This document shows positions 1 through 6,239 of a DNA stretch of 20,207 nucleotides, piece by piece (position 1 is the first letter of the stretch; every line of letters starts with the position of its first letter). The translations under genes were made by a program, and so were the position numbers. The DNA is taken from contig JAISDQ010000166.1 in the NCBI GenBank assembly GCA_031264605.1, positions 1-20,207 of the forward strand, given 5' to 3'. Below the pieces are notes generated by a model. That model was not told the DNA's origin and ran no database searches. It saw only the letters and a list, made by a program, of their open reading frames with translations. This DNA comes from Synergistaceae bacterium (lineage in GTDB: Bacteria; Synergistota; Synergistia; Synergistales; Synergistaceae).

Positions 1-373
1 CCTTTCGCCTGTACTCCCTTACCTTGACAGCATCCCATCTGGTCATGCGGCGTTCCCGGACGCAAGGCTGCGGAAAACCCGGCTCGGTTCTCAGCTTCTG
101 CCATACGGTGTTCTCACTCAAACCCAGAAACGACGCGACCTGTTTCACACCGATAAGGCCGTCCACTGGGAATTGGGGTAAAGCCAGCTCTGAGGCCGTA
201 ACATTGGGCGGCGGTTCGGCTGTATCGGCATCGCGCGCCGTTTTGCCTCTGTAGAATTCACAGTAGACGGACAGCACCCCAGGCAATACGGCGAGTTCTT
301 CCGCTTTTGCGCCACCCGACGTTATCCTTTCGACGAAATTTTCTATTGAGCTTTTAACCTTGTCCCGCGTCAT
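1..373 (-). CDS. AlpA/excisionase-like HTH DNA-binding protein, 3' end beyond window
   Basis: An open frame starts at the ATG at 373 and runs leftward off the window edge with no stop in 124 codons. Near its visible C-terminal end it reads GVKQVASFLGLSENTVWQKL, followed by a basic stretch (RERRMTRWDAVKVREYRR). This is the layout of an AlpA/MerR-type winged helix-turn-helix, as in phage excisionases and AlpA regulators. The first 70 residues have no recognisable domain. The start overlaps the upstream XRE gene by 20 bases, so the two are probably translated together from the minus-strand promoter near 699-726. In a mobile element such a protein would be an excisionase or an accessory regulator; which one cannot be told. 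The HTH is clear, the exact role is inferred. Confidence 0.75.
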   Translation of the reverse strand, partial: MTRDKVKSSIENFVERITSGGAKAEELAVLPGVLSVYCEFYRGKTARDADTAEPPPNVTASELALPQFPVDGLIGVKQVASFLGLSENTVWQKLRTEPGFPQPCVRERRMTRWDAVKVREYRRK

Positions 374-644
374 CCTGTGTCTCTCCTTGTATCGTGCCGG
401 GATACCCCTGTCCCTTTTCCGGCTGTTCCGATTTGCGTATTTCGTACCTCGTTGGCTTTGGAGGTTTTATGAGACGACCTGCTGAAACCCCGTATAACCT
501 GGCCAGCTCCCCGATTTTCTCAATGGACGGCGTTTGCTTCCCGGCCTCCCACCGCCAGAGCGTGACCGCGCTCACCCCGAGTTCTTTTGACGCGGATTTG
601 AGCGTGAAGCCCGCCTCTATCCTTGCCCGTTTCGCTCCAAGCAA
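354..644 (-). CDS. XRE/Cro-type helix-turn-helix regulator
   Basis: A small Cro/CI-type DNA-binding protein of 96 residues. The HTH lies near the N-terminus (GFTLKSASKELGVSAVTLWRWEAGKQTPS), followed by a helix ending in LARLYGVSAGRLI and a charged tail. The frame is open back to an ATG at 698, but that codon lies just inside the −10 box of the best promoter (TTGATT 726-721, TAAAAT 704-699) and has no ribosome-binding site. A TTG at 644 has GAGGTGG five bases upstream and gives the usual XRE beginning (MLGAKRARIEAGFTLK), so it is chosen here. The gene is divergent from the S24-type repressor, so it probably plays the Cro-like part of a phage-style switch. It is followed, with a 20-base overlap, by the AlpA-like gene. 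Confidence 0.82.
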   Translation of the reverse strand: MLGAKRARIEAGFTLKSASKELGVSAVTLWRWEAGKQTPSIEKIGELARLYGVSAGRLIKPPKPTRYEIRKSEQPEKGQGYPGTIQGETQDDAGQG

Positions 645-664
645 AATTACCACCTCGCATCTCA

Positions 665-683
665 TCAATATTTCGATGAATGA
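665..683. promoter_or_regulatory. Candidate operator, copy 1
   Basis: TCAAT-9-AATGA, an imperfect 19-bp dyad. With its flanking base it matches 16 of 20 positions of the dyad at 745-763. It lies just downstream of the expected start of the leftward transcript, where a bound repressor would block it. Confidence 0.4.
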
Positions 684-698
684 TAAAAATTTTCCCAT

Positions 699-726
699 AT
701 TTTACACTGATACGTAGAAAAATCAA
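699..726 (-). promoter_or_regulatory. Promoter of the leftward XRE/AlpA-like operon
   Basis: On the minus strand TTGATT (726-721) and TAAAAT (704-699) are separated by 16 bases, each 5 of 6 or near that to the sigma-70 consensus. Transcription would start near 692, downstream of the ATG at 698, which supports the TTG start at 644. Confidence 0.6.
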
Positions 727-744
727 GAGATGAAATAATCACCA

Positions 745-763
745 TCAATATTCACATGATTGA
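745..763. promoter_or_regulatory. Candidate operator, copy 2
   Basis: TCAAT-9-ATTGA, a perfect 5-bp inverted repeat in a 19-bp span. It overlaps the −35 box (760-765) of the rightward repressor promoter and is the better copy of the element seen at 665-683. The spacing suits a dimer of a CI/XRE-type regulator. Which of the two regulators binds is unknown. Confidence 0.45.
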
Positions 764-789
764 CTTTTTATCTGCTATTGGTATAGAAT
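760..789 (+). promoter_or_regulatory. Repressor promoter giving a leaderless mRNA
   Basis: TTGACT (760-765), an 18-base spacer and TAGAAT (784-789). The expected start, about seven bases past the −10, falls at 796, the A of the repressor's ATG. No Shine-Dalgarno sequence precedes that ATG, so a leaderless transcript, as for lambda cI from PRM, is the simplest reading. Confidence 0.6.
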
Positions 790-795
790 GATTGC

Positions 796-1518
796 ATGAT
801 TGGTGAGCGCTTAAAAACACTTAGGGAACAACTAGGATGGACTCTGAAAGCCCTCGCCGAAAAATGCGGGGTCTCAACTAACACGGTATGGCGCTGGGAG
901 CAGGACAAGCAAATGCCTGCTGTGGATTTATTGGAGAGGCTGGCTGATGCGCTACAGACATCGGTGAATTTCCTCACGGGCAAGACCAGTGACCCAGCCT
1001 TGACGCCTTTCATCGTACTCGATGATTTTTCTAAATTGAAATCGATGGAGAAGATAAACACAAAATATAGCATCATTTTGCCTGTTCTCGATTTGCCGCC
1101 TTTCGTAGACATTGAGAATTTGAATTTATACGATTACACAGCTTATGAAGTGGCTGTGCCTCTCATCTGGATAGGGAACCTTCCTGACAAATACGGCCCA
1201 TTTTTCATAACTGTCCGTGGAAACGCTATGGCGGAGGCCGGTTTGCATGACGGTTTTCTCGCTCTGGTCAATGCGGACGAGAATTATTCAAACGGCGATA
1301 TTCTCCTATCAGTTATACGCGTAAAGGATGGGGTTTATGAGGCTGTCGTTAGATGGACTTACATGCTGCCAGACGGCAACGTTGAACTGAGATGCCCTAA
1401 CGCTGATTATCCTGTTTACCGTTTTCAGTCCAGCCCATCCGGGGGAATGCCGGACGGCATCTGGATTCAGGGCAAAATTGTCGGCGCTTGGGCTGGCACG
1501 CTCAAGAGGGGGATATAA
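796..1518 (+). CDS. Phage-type repressor, HTH plus degenerate S24 (LexA/CI-like) domain
   Basis: A 240-residue protein with an XRE helix-turn-helix at residues 1-60 (WTLKALAEKCGVSTNTVWRW) and a C-terminal LexA/CI-type S24 fold at about 115-235. The S24 family normally has a GDSM motif with the catalytic Ser and a later Lys in a VKR motif; these carry out RecA-stimulated self-cleavage. Here the first reads VRGNAM, with Ala144 in the Ser position, and the second reads AVVRW, with Arg186 in the Lys position. The domain probably still dimerises but should not self-cleave. It is divergent from the XRE gene with candidate operators between them, so it is likely the lysogeny or immunity repressor of this element. 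Induction would need another route, such as an antirepressor. The ATG at 796 has no ribosome-binding site (see the promoter entry). Confidence 0.88.
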   Translation: MIGERLKTLREQLGWTLKALAEKCGVSTNTVWRWEQDKQMPAVDLLERLADALQTSVNFLTGKTSDPALTPFIVLDDFSKLKSMEKINTKYSIILPVLDLPPFVDIENLNLYDYTAYEVAVPLIWIGNLPDKYGPFFITVRGNAMAEAGLHDGFLALVNADENYSNGDILLSVIRVKDGVYEAVVRWTYMLPDGNVELRCPNADYPVYRFQSSPSGGMPDGIWIQGKIVGAWAGTLKRGI

Positions 1519-1580
1519 TAGTAACGGATGGCGCTGATGCCCTGCTAGGTATTTTACTTATGTTTTCTTTGCGGGCGCAA

Positions 1581-1589
1581 TGATATACT
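1581..1589 (+). promoter_or_regulatory. Extended −10 promoter of the toxin-antitoxin pair
   Basis: TGATATACT is an extended −10 element (TGn plus TATACT) 50 bases before the antitoxin start. No good −35 is visible, which extended −10 promoters tolerate. Confidence 0.4.
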
Positions 1590-1639
1590 TTTCCAGAAAT
1601 GGATCAGAGCAGTGGCGTAAACGTAAGGAGATGAACGAA

Positions 1640-1867
1640 ATGAACGACTTGATACTTAATACAAACACATTGCCTGAACCGTTGCTTAGATTGATTGACG
1701 CCGACAAGGTTAGAATCAGAAAAGAAGGTAAAATGGTAACTATGATGCCTTTGGAGGAACCGTTCGACTGCGTTGCCGGTTTGAGAGGTATGCTTGCGAG
1801 AAATAAGGCGATATCTGTGGATAAATTCCTTGAGCGCAAACATGCCGATAAGGAACTCGATTTATGA
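1640..1867 (+). CDS. Putative VapB-type antitoxin
   Basis: A 75-residue protein directly upstream of a PIN-domain toxin and overlapping it by four bases (ATGA), the standard antitoxin-toxin layout. It should bind and neutralise the toxin and repress their shared promoter. A frame starting at 1580 exists, but AAGGAG at 1625-1630 sits nine bases before the ATG at 1640; the ATG at 1631 abuts that site and is too close. The N-terminal half (LRLIDADKVRIRKEGKMVTMMPL) resembles a short strand-rich swapped-hairpin DNA-binding segment. The C-terminal half is charged, as expected for a toxin-binding tail. I do not recognise a named family, so the assignment rests mainly on position and size. Confidence 0.75.
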   Translation: MNDLILNTNTLPEPLLRLIDADKVRIRKEGKMVTMMPLEEPFDCVAGLRGMLARNKAISVDKFLERKHADKELDL

Positions 1868-2280
1868 GCGTACGCTACATACTGGACGCCTGCGCTATTA
1901 TCGCCTTGCTCAAAGACGAAGCGGGATCTGAAGAAGTATCGACAATATTCAACGATGCGTTCAAAGGCGAAACTCTGATTTCCATGAACAAAATCAACCT
2001 CTTGGAGGTGTACTACGACGTTTATCGATCGGCAGGCAAGGAAACCGCCGATAACGTCCTGTTTGAGCTGTCAAAACGCCCTATAACAGTAGTTCCCGAA
2101 ATAAGCGACTCTGTTTTCGCTGAGGCCGGCCGATTGAAAGCGACGTATAAAATATCGCTCGCGGATTCGATAGCCCTGGCGGAAGCCTCGGTTTCCGGCG
2201 GTTCGCTTGTGACCGCTGATCATCACGAGTTCGATTCCATAGAAAAACACGAGAGCATACGTTTTCACTGGATTCGCTAG
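1864..2280 (+). CDS. vapC: VapC-type PIN-domain toxin (ribonuclease)
   Basis: A 138-residue PIN-domain protein, the usual VapC length. The acidic metal-binding residues are in their normal contexts: Asp8 in YILDACAII, Glu48 in NLLEVYY, Asp101 in SLADSIALA and Asp119 in TADHHEFD. VapC toxins are magnesium-dependent endoribonucleases, often cutting tRNA or rRNA, and are held inactive by the partner antitoxin. All four acidic positions are intact, so it is probably active when free. The start overlaps the antitoxin stop (ATGA), suggesting translational coupling. It lies between the phage-type repressor and a broken integrase, so it may be cargo that stabilised the element. The RNA target cannot be told from sequence. 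Confidence 0.9.
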   Translation: MSVRYILDACAIIALLKDEAGSEEVSTIFNDAFKGETLISMNKINLLEVYYDVYRSAGKETADNVLFELSKRPITVVPEISDSVFAEAGRLKATYKISLADSIALAEASVSGGSLVTADHHEFDSIEKHESIRFHWIR

Positions 2281-2446
2281 CATATTCTGTAAACCGTGAT
2301 TCGAACCGAAGGCGTGAGGCTTTCACCGTATAAGACACTGGGTAAAAAAATTCATTAAAAATTTATAAACGTTGAATAAGCCTTTTGTCGTGCTGTTTTT
2401 GTGGAGGCGGGTGCCGCCTCCAGAATTAAGTCTAAGGCAAGTGATC

Positions 2447-2493
2447 AAATCGCTGAATCCAGTAAAATAAAGGATTCAGCGATTTTTATTTTT
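2447..2493 (+). terminator. Strong rho-independent terminator
   Basis: A perfect 14-bp stem (2447-2460 with 2472-2485) around an 11-base loop is followed by a T-rich run to 2493. It would end rightward transcripts from the toxin-antitoxin pair. It sits directly before the integrase fragment, so that fragment is probably not transcribed from upstream. Confidence 0.85.
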
Positions 2494-2499
2494 CCTCCG

Positions 2500-2826
2500 A
2501 AGCGATATAAAGCTGTATACGCGAATATCGACACCGTTGGAGAGTATCCCCCGCTGCCAGCCTCAAAGACCGCGCGGGCCACGCGCGACGAGGCGCGGAA
2601 ACTCATTGTCGTGGGTATAAGGCCCGAATCACCGAAACAAGCGAATAGCAATACCCAAGAGCAACCACAGAACACCTTCGCGAACGTCACCCAAGAGTGG
2701 CTTGACCAGCGCGGGAAGGAACAACGAAGCGAAAAAACCCTTTCCGGCGTCGAATCACGCTCGCGCCGTCTTGTACTGCCATTCATCGGCAATTTGGAGA
2801 CGGATCAGATACAAGCCTGTAAATGA
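2500..2826 (+). pseudogene. Fragment of a P4-type tyrosine recombinase (integrase)
   Basis: The frame encodes part of a P4-family integrase. VGEYPPLPASKTARATRDEA corresponds to the end of the N-terminal DUF4102 domain (usually LGEYPxxSLAEAR..RDEAR). After it come TFANVTQEWLDQRG and SEKTLSGVESRSRRLVLPFIG, the start of the core-binding domain. Full proteins have about 400 residues; here roughly the first 50 and the last 250 are missing, including the whole catalytic domain with its Arg-His-Arg-Tyr residues. The frame can be read back to a GTG at 2401, but that part lies across a terminator hairpin and has no integrase similarity. It is dead as a recombinase and marks the edge of a decayed prophage or integrative element next to the host trp transporter genes. 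Confidence 0.82.
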
Positions 2827-2906
2827 GAATAAGGCAATCTAAAAGTCTGTTTTTAGAGGCTCCCCGCGGATAAACTGGCCCTGGTTTTTCGAGATATCGC
2901 ATCGCG

Positions 2907-3671
2907 TCACATGACGCGCAGCCGTGAATAACGCTCCATCAGGCGCGAAATCGTCATGTTTTGTCTCTCGTCGCCGCTCATATCGAGGACGATTTTCCCA
3001 TCCTCCAGCATGATCGTGCGCGTGCCGAAATCCAGAGCTTGCCGGATATTGTGCGTGATCATCATAGTGGCGAGTTTTTGCTCTCTCACTATGCCATCCG
3101 TGATGCGCATGATATTTTGGGCGGCGGCGGGATCAAGCGCCGCCGTGTGTTCGTCCAGCAAAAGCAGGCGAGGGCGCGCGATCGTGGACATCAGCATTGC
3201 GAGCGCCTGTCTTTGCCCGCCGGAGAGCAGCCCCACCTTGTCCTTCACGCGATCCTCCAGGCCCATCTCAAAGCGCGCCAGATGTTCCCTGAAAAAAGAA
3301 TTGTCCTCTTTGGAGACGCCTTTCCTCAGCGGCCACTTTTTCCTGCGGCTGTACGCCAGCGCCAGATTTTCCTCGATGGTCATGCTGGGCGCGGTGCCCC
3401 TGGTGGGGTTTTGAAAGATATAACCGATCATGAACGCCCTCCTGTGCGGCGGGAGCCAGGTTATGTCCTCTCCACCCAGGGTTATGGAGCCTCCGTCCAG
3501 AAGGAAACCGCCGGTTATCGCGTTGAACAGCGTCGATTTTCCCGCTCCGTTCGAACCTATGACGGTCAGAAATTCGCCGGGATTCAGCGTCAGGCTCAAA
3601 TCGTTCAGCGCGGCCCTCTCGTTCGGCGTATCCCGAAAAAAAGTTTTTTGCGCGCGTTTAACCTCGAGCAT
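2907..3671 (-). CDS. trpZ: ABC transporter ATP-binding protein (TrpZ-type)
   Basis: A 254-residue ATPase that powers the tryptophan importer at the inner face of the membrane. It has Walker A (GSNGAGKST, residues 39-47), the Q-loop Gln87 (IFQNP), the signature LSGGQRQ (149-155), Walker B LLLLDEH with catalytic Glu174, and the switch His207. The length and the THNIRQALDFGTR segment match ATPases of the ABC_sub_bind/BPD_transp_2 class. It is the last gene of the operon and overlaps the permease end by 14 bases. The symbol rests on the operon arrangement and the Trp-type T-box leader, not on the ATPase sequence alone. No clear terminator is seen between its stop and the integrase fragment. Confidence 0.92.
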   Translation of the reverse strand: MLEVKRAQKTFFRDTPNERAALNDLSLTLNPGEFLTVIGSNGAGKSTLFNAITGGFLLDGGSITLGGEDITWLPPHRRAFMIGYIFQNPTRGTAPSMTIEENLALAYSRRKKWPLRKGVSKEDNSFFREHLARFEMGLEDRVKDKVGLLSGGQRQALAMLMSTIARPRLLLLDEHTAALDPAAAQNIMRITDGIVREQKLATMMITHNIRQALDFGTRTIMLEDGKIVLDMSGDERQNMTISRLMERYSRLRVM

Positions 3672-4569
3672 GGCGTTTCGCCTCCCTGCGCGCCGAACTC
3701 AACTGGAGCCGGCCTCTCAACGCCGGCAGCGAGAGCGCCGCGATGACTATCAGCGCCGAAACCAGCTTGAGGGCATAGGCGGGAAAGAAGTTGCTTTTCA
3801 GCGCGAGGGCGATGATCAAACGGTAGATGACCGAGCCGCATATCGCCGACAGGAAACCCGCCGTCACCGAACGCCGCCCCCAAAATACCTCGCCTATTAT
3901 CACCGAAGCCAGCCCTACCACCATCATGCCAACGCCGGAACTGATATCGGCGAAGCCCTGGTACTGCGCGGCCACGGCCCCCGAAAAACCCACGCAGGCG
4001 TTGGAGACGGACGTGGCGATTATCCGCATGGCGTCCACGTCGATGGATGAAGCCCGCACCATATCGTCGTTGTCACCGGTCGCGCGGATGCAAAGCCCGA
4101 GGTGGGTCTGAAAGAACCACGCGAGAAACGCGAAGCAGACGATGCAGAATAAAGACGCCGCGACAAAGCGCGTGACGTCTTTGGAAACGTTCGGAAAAGC
4201 CGCGGCGGCCATCGAAAAGAGATGCTTCGACCCCAGAAGGGAGAGGTTGGAGCGGTCTCCGAGGATGAAGAGGTTGACCGTGTACAGCGCGCTCATCGTC
4301 AGAATGCCCGACAGGATGGGATGTATGTCCATCTTGGTTTGCAGAAAACCCGTCACGGTTCCGGCGAGAGCGCCGAACAGTATGCCGCAGACGATTCCCC
4401 AGCCGGGCATCCCGATCGCGGTCAATGCCGCGGAAACGGCCAGACCCAGCGTGAAGCTGCCGTCGGTGGTCAAGTCCGGCGTGTTGAGGATGCGGAAGGT
4501 CACGTAAATACCCATCGCCATCAGGCTGTAGATCAATCCCAGATGCAGCGAACCGGCAAAGAGAATCAT
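3658..4569 (-). CDS. trpY: ABC transporter permease (TrpY-type)
   Basis: A 303-residue polytopic membrane protein of the BPD_transp_2 family, the class that includes branched-chain amino acid permeases. It has about eight hydrophobic segments, the first at residues 3-25 (AGSLHLGLIYSLMAMGIYVT). The start segment with TFRILNTPDLTTDGSFTLG is typical of trpY-like permeases paired with PF04392 binding proteins. It forms the tryptophan channel and most likely works as a homodimer, since only one permease gene is present. The start is 16 bases after the binding-protein stop and the end overlaps trpZ by 14 bases, so all three are one operon under the T-box. Confidence 0.92.
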   Translation of the reverse strand: MILFAGSLHLGLIYSLMAMGIYVTFRILNTPDLTTDGSFTLGLAVSAALTAIGMPGWGIVCGILFGALAGTVTGFLQTKMDIHPILSGILTMSALYTVNLFILGDRSNLSLLGSKHLFSMAAAAFPNVSKDVTRFVAASLFCIVCFAFLAWFFQTHLGLCIRATGDNDDMVRASSIDVDAMRIIATSVSNACVGFSGAVAAQYQGFADISSGVGMMVVGLASVIIGEVFWGRRSVTAGFLSAICGSVIYRLIIALALKSNFFPAYALKLVSALIVIAALSLPALRGRLQLSSARREAKRHARG

Positions 4570-4585
4570 GACGCAGCGCGCTTTC

Positions 4586-5575
4586 TCATTTCACCAGAAC
4601 GGAACTGCCCAGTATATCCGCCGGAATTTCCACTCCGATGACCTCGGCGGTCGGCTGGTTGAAAAGCGTCACGAAATCGGAGATGACAATGGCCGGAATA
4701 TCCTTCAGGGCCGTGCCTTTCAGGTATCGGTCCGCCATATCGGCGACGCGGGCGCCTATCACGTGGTCGTCGATGCTGATGGTGGCAAAAGCGCCCGTGT
4801 TGACCATGACCGCCGAACTGCCGTATGTGGGGATTTTAGCGGCGTTCGCTATTTCGACCACCTGCGTGAGGGCGCTTTGCACCATGCTGTCGTTGGGGAT
4901 GAAAATCGCGTCCACGTTTTCCGCGAGCGATTGTGTCGCCTGCTGAACCTCGGAGGAAGCGGTCACGACGGCCTCTTTGTAGGAATAACCATCCGTTCCG
5001 TCCATGTAGGCTTTAGCGGCGTTGATGGTGGTTACCGAGTTTACCTCGCCGGAGTTGTAGATAAGCCCGAAAGTTCTGGCACTGGGAGTGACGCGGGCCG
5101 CGAGTTTGAACATCTCGTCCACGGGAATCGCGTTCGAGGCACCGGTCGCGTTCTTGTCGGGCTTCTCCATCTCGGTGATTACGCCCGCCCCGATGGGGTT
5201 GGAGACGGCGATGAAAAATACCGGGGCCTCGGGTTCGAGGTTGACCATCGCCTGAGTCGGCGGCGTCGCGATCGTGACGATGAGGTCGAGATCGGATCCG
5301 GCCATGTTCTGGCATATGGAATTGAGGTTGCTCATGTCGCCCTGCGCGTTTTTGTAATCGAAGGTCATCTTGTCCTCAGAGTAACCCAGCTCTCTCATTC
5401 TCTCGATAAACCCCTCCCGCATGTCCGCGAAAGCCCCGTTGTCGATCAATTGCACGATTCCCACCCTGACCGCGGCGGCCTCGGCCGCGCCGGCGGACGC
5501 GAAAAACGCGCCCACGAGAAACGCAAATACAGCCAAAATCCTGACGCTCTGTGACACAGTTCTGTTCTCTGACAT
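4586..5575 (-). CDS. trpX: Tryptophan ABC transporter substrate-binding protein (TrpX-type)
   Basis: A 329-residue periplasmic binding protein of the ABC_sub_bind family (PF04392). Residues 1-34 are a Sec signal peptide (hydrophobic core ILAVFAFLVGAFFASAGA, cleavage near AEA-AAV) without a lipobox Cys, as in a diderm with a soluble periplasmic protein. Family landmarks follow: VGIVQLIDNGAFADMREGF, DLIVTIATPPTQA, PVFFIAVSNPIGAGV, GLIYNSGEVNS and DAIFIPNDSMVQSA. The ATG at 5575 has TAAGGAGAGG just upstream. It is the first gene after the T-box leader; the leader's UGG specifier makes tryptophan the likely ligand. Tyrosine-type or other aromatic relatives exist in the family, but the leader argues against them. 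Confidence 0.93.
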   Translation of the reverse strand: MSENRTVSQSVRILAVFAFLVGAFFASAGAAEAAAVRVGIVQLIDNGAFADMREGFIERMRELGYSEDKMTFDYKNAQGDMSNLNSICQNMAGSDLDLIVTIATPPTQAMVNLEPEAPVFFIAVSNPIGAGVITEMEKPDKNATGASNAIPVDEMFKLAARVTPSARTFGLIYNSGEVNSVTTINAAKAYMDGTDGYSYKEAVVTASSEVQQATQSLAENVDAIFIPNDSMVQSALTQVVEIANAAKIPTYGSSAVMVNTGAFATISIDDHVIGARVADMADRYLKGTALKDIPAIVISDFVTLFNQPTAEVIGVEIPADILGSSVLVK

Positions 5576-5666
5576 AAAAATCCTCTCCTTACGCTGTGGT
5601 TTTTAGAACCGCAGGCCCTGTTCGGCCTGAAATTCCCCGCTTGGCCCGGCGCGCGCCGGGCAGGCA

Positions 5667-5722
5667 AACAAAAACGCCCGTCCCTGTGAATACGCGTTTG
5701 CCGTATATCACAAGGACAGGCG
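5667..5722 (-). terminator. T-box-controlled intrinsic terminator
   Basis: On the minus strand a 15-bp stem (5722-5708 with 5689-5675, two G-U pairs) with further pairing inside the loop is followed by TTTTGTTT. It lies right after the conserved T-box motif, so it is the off state of the trpXYZ riboswitch. Downstream, before the trpX ribosome-binding site, an 18-base GC palindrome (5644-5661) may form another hairpin of unknown role. Confidence 0.92.
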
Positions 5723-5990
5723 TAAATAACACCTGCGGTGCCACCTTGCTTGACGATCTAAGACCGCCCTCTCAGCGGGACGCCAACACGTCCCCCGCCA
5801 TATAACGCCGGCGTTGCGTCACGAAATACTCGGGAATCTCAATCCCTTTCCTCCGCGCCCTCCGCAGTCCATTTGCCGTTCCGCTTTCTACCGGGCTCTC
5901 ACCTTACCCCGGCTCTCTGTCGTGAGGTTCGCTCATCGGGAAACATCTCCCGAAAATTCACGTCCCTCTGTTTTGCCGAAGCGCGCTAAC
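5667..5990 (-). promoter_or_regulatory. T-box riboswitch, tryptophan type (trpXYZ leader)
   Basis: Read on the minus strand. The base of Stem I pairs 5985-5979 with 5860-5854. Its distal part carries AGAGAGCC (5918-5911), GGTGAGAGCC and GGTAGAAAG (5905-5885), the standard Stem I apical sequences. The specifier codon UGG is at 5871-5869, preceded by AAA and followed by A, at the normal distance. The T-box motif AAGGTGGCACCGCAGG is at 5747-5732, with the tRNA-binding bulge UGGC (5743-5740). UGGC pairs with GCCA, the 3' end of bacterial tRNA-Trp. Uncharged tRNA-Trp should therefore stabilise the antiterminator and switch on the transporter when tryptophan is short. The terminator at 5722-5667 is the alternative fold. 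Confidence 0.95.
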
Positions 5991-6024
5991 GGTTTGATCT
6001 CTGCATCGACGGTTTCAATAGCTC

Positions 6025-6056
6025 AGTATAAAACCACATCGCCGGAAATTTGTCAA
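6025..6056 (-). promoter_or_regulatory. Promoter of the T-box/trpXYZ transcript
   Basis: A perfect TTGACA (6056-6051) is followed by a −10-like TATACT (6030-6025) after 20 bases, or TTTATA (6032-6027) after 18. Either would start the RNA near 6018-6020, shortly before Stem I of the T-box. Confidence 0.6.
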
Positions 6057-6157
6057 TAAAAAATTTTGGGCGTGTCGTTCGTCTGTGATAATGTCCTCTA
6101 TTTCCGGCTTGTCCGCGTTTGCCTCGCGGTGTATTTATGTTTAAGGTCCCGACGGGG

Positions 6158-6191
6158 CAAAACAGCCGCCGAAGTCACTCCGGCGGCTGTT
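6158..6191 (-). terminator. Terminator of the DUF4163/DUF3298-type gene
   Basis: A perfect 11-bp GC-rich stem (6191-6181 with 6171-6161) with a 9-base loop ends in TGTTTTG on the minus strand, 50 bases after the stop at 6240. In the other direction it is followed by TTTACTATTTTTG, so it may work both ways and insulate the T-box promoter. Confidence 0.75.
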
Positions 6192-6239
6192 TACTATTTT
6201 TGCCTTGCCTCGCTTTGTTCGCGTGAAACGGCGGGCGCG

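Noticed and set aside
2402..2422. Perfect 9-bp hairpin with a 3-base loop as a terminator
   Set aside because: No T-run follows on either strand; the terminator 25 bases further on is far better. Its role, if any, is unknown.
2961..3746. 261-codon plus-strand frame opposite trpZ
   Set aside because: Antisense to all the ATPase motifs, no domain of its own.
4568..5554. 328-codon plus-strand frame opposite trpX
   Set aside because: Shadow of a conserved binding protein; composition rich in His, Arg and Gly, no motif, no ribosome site.
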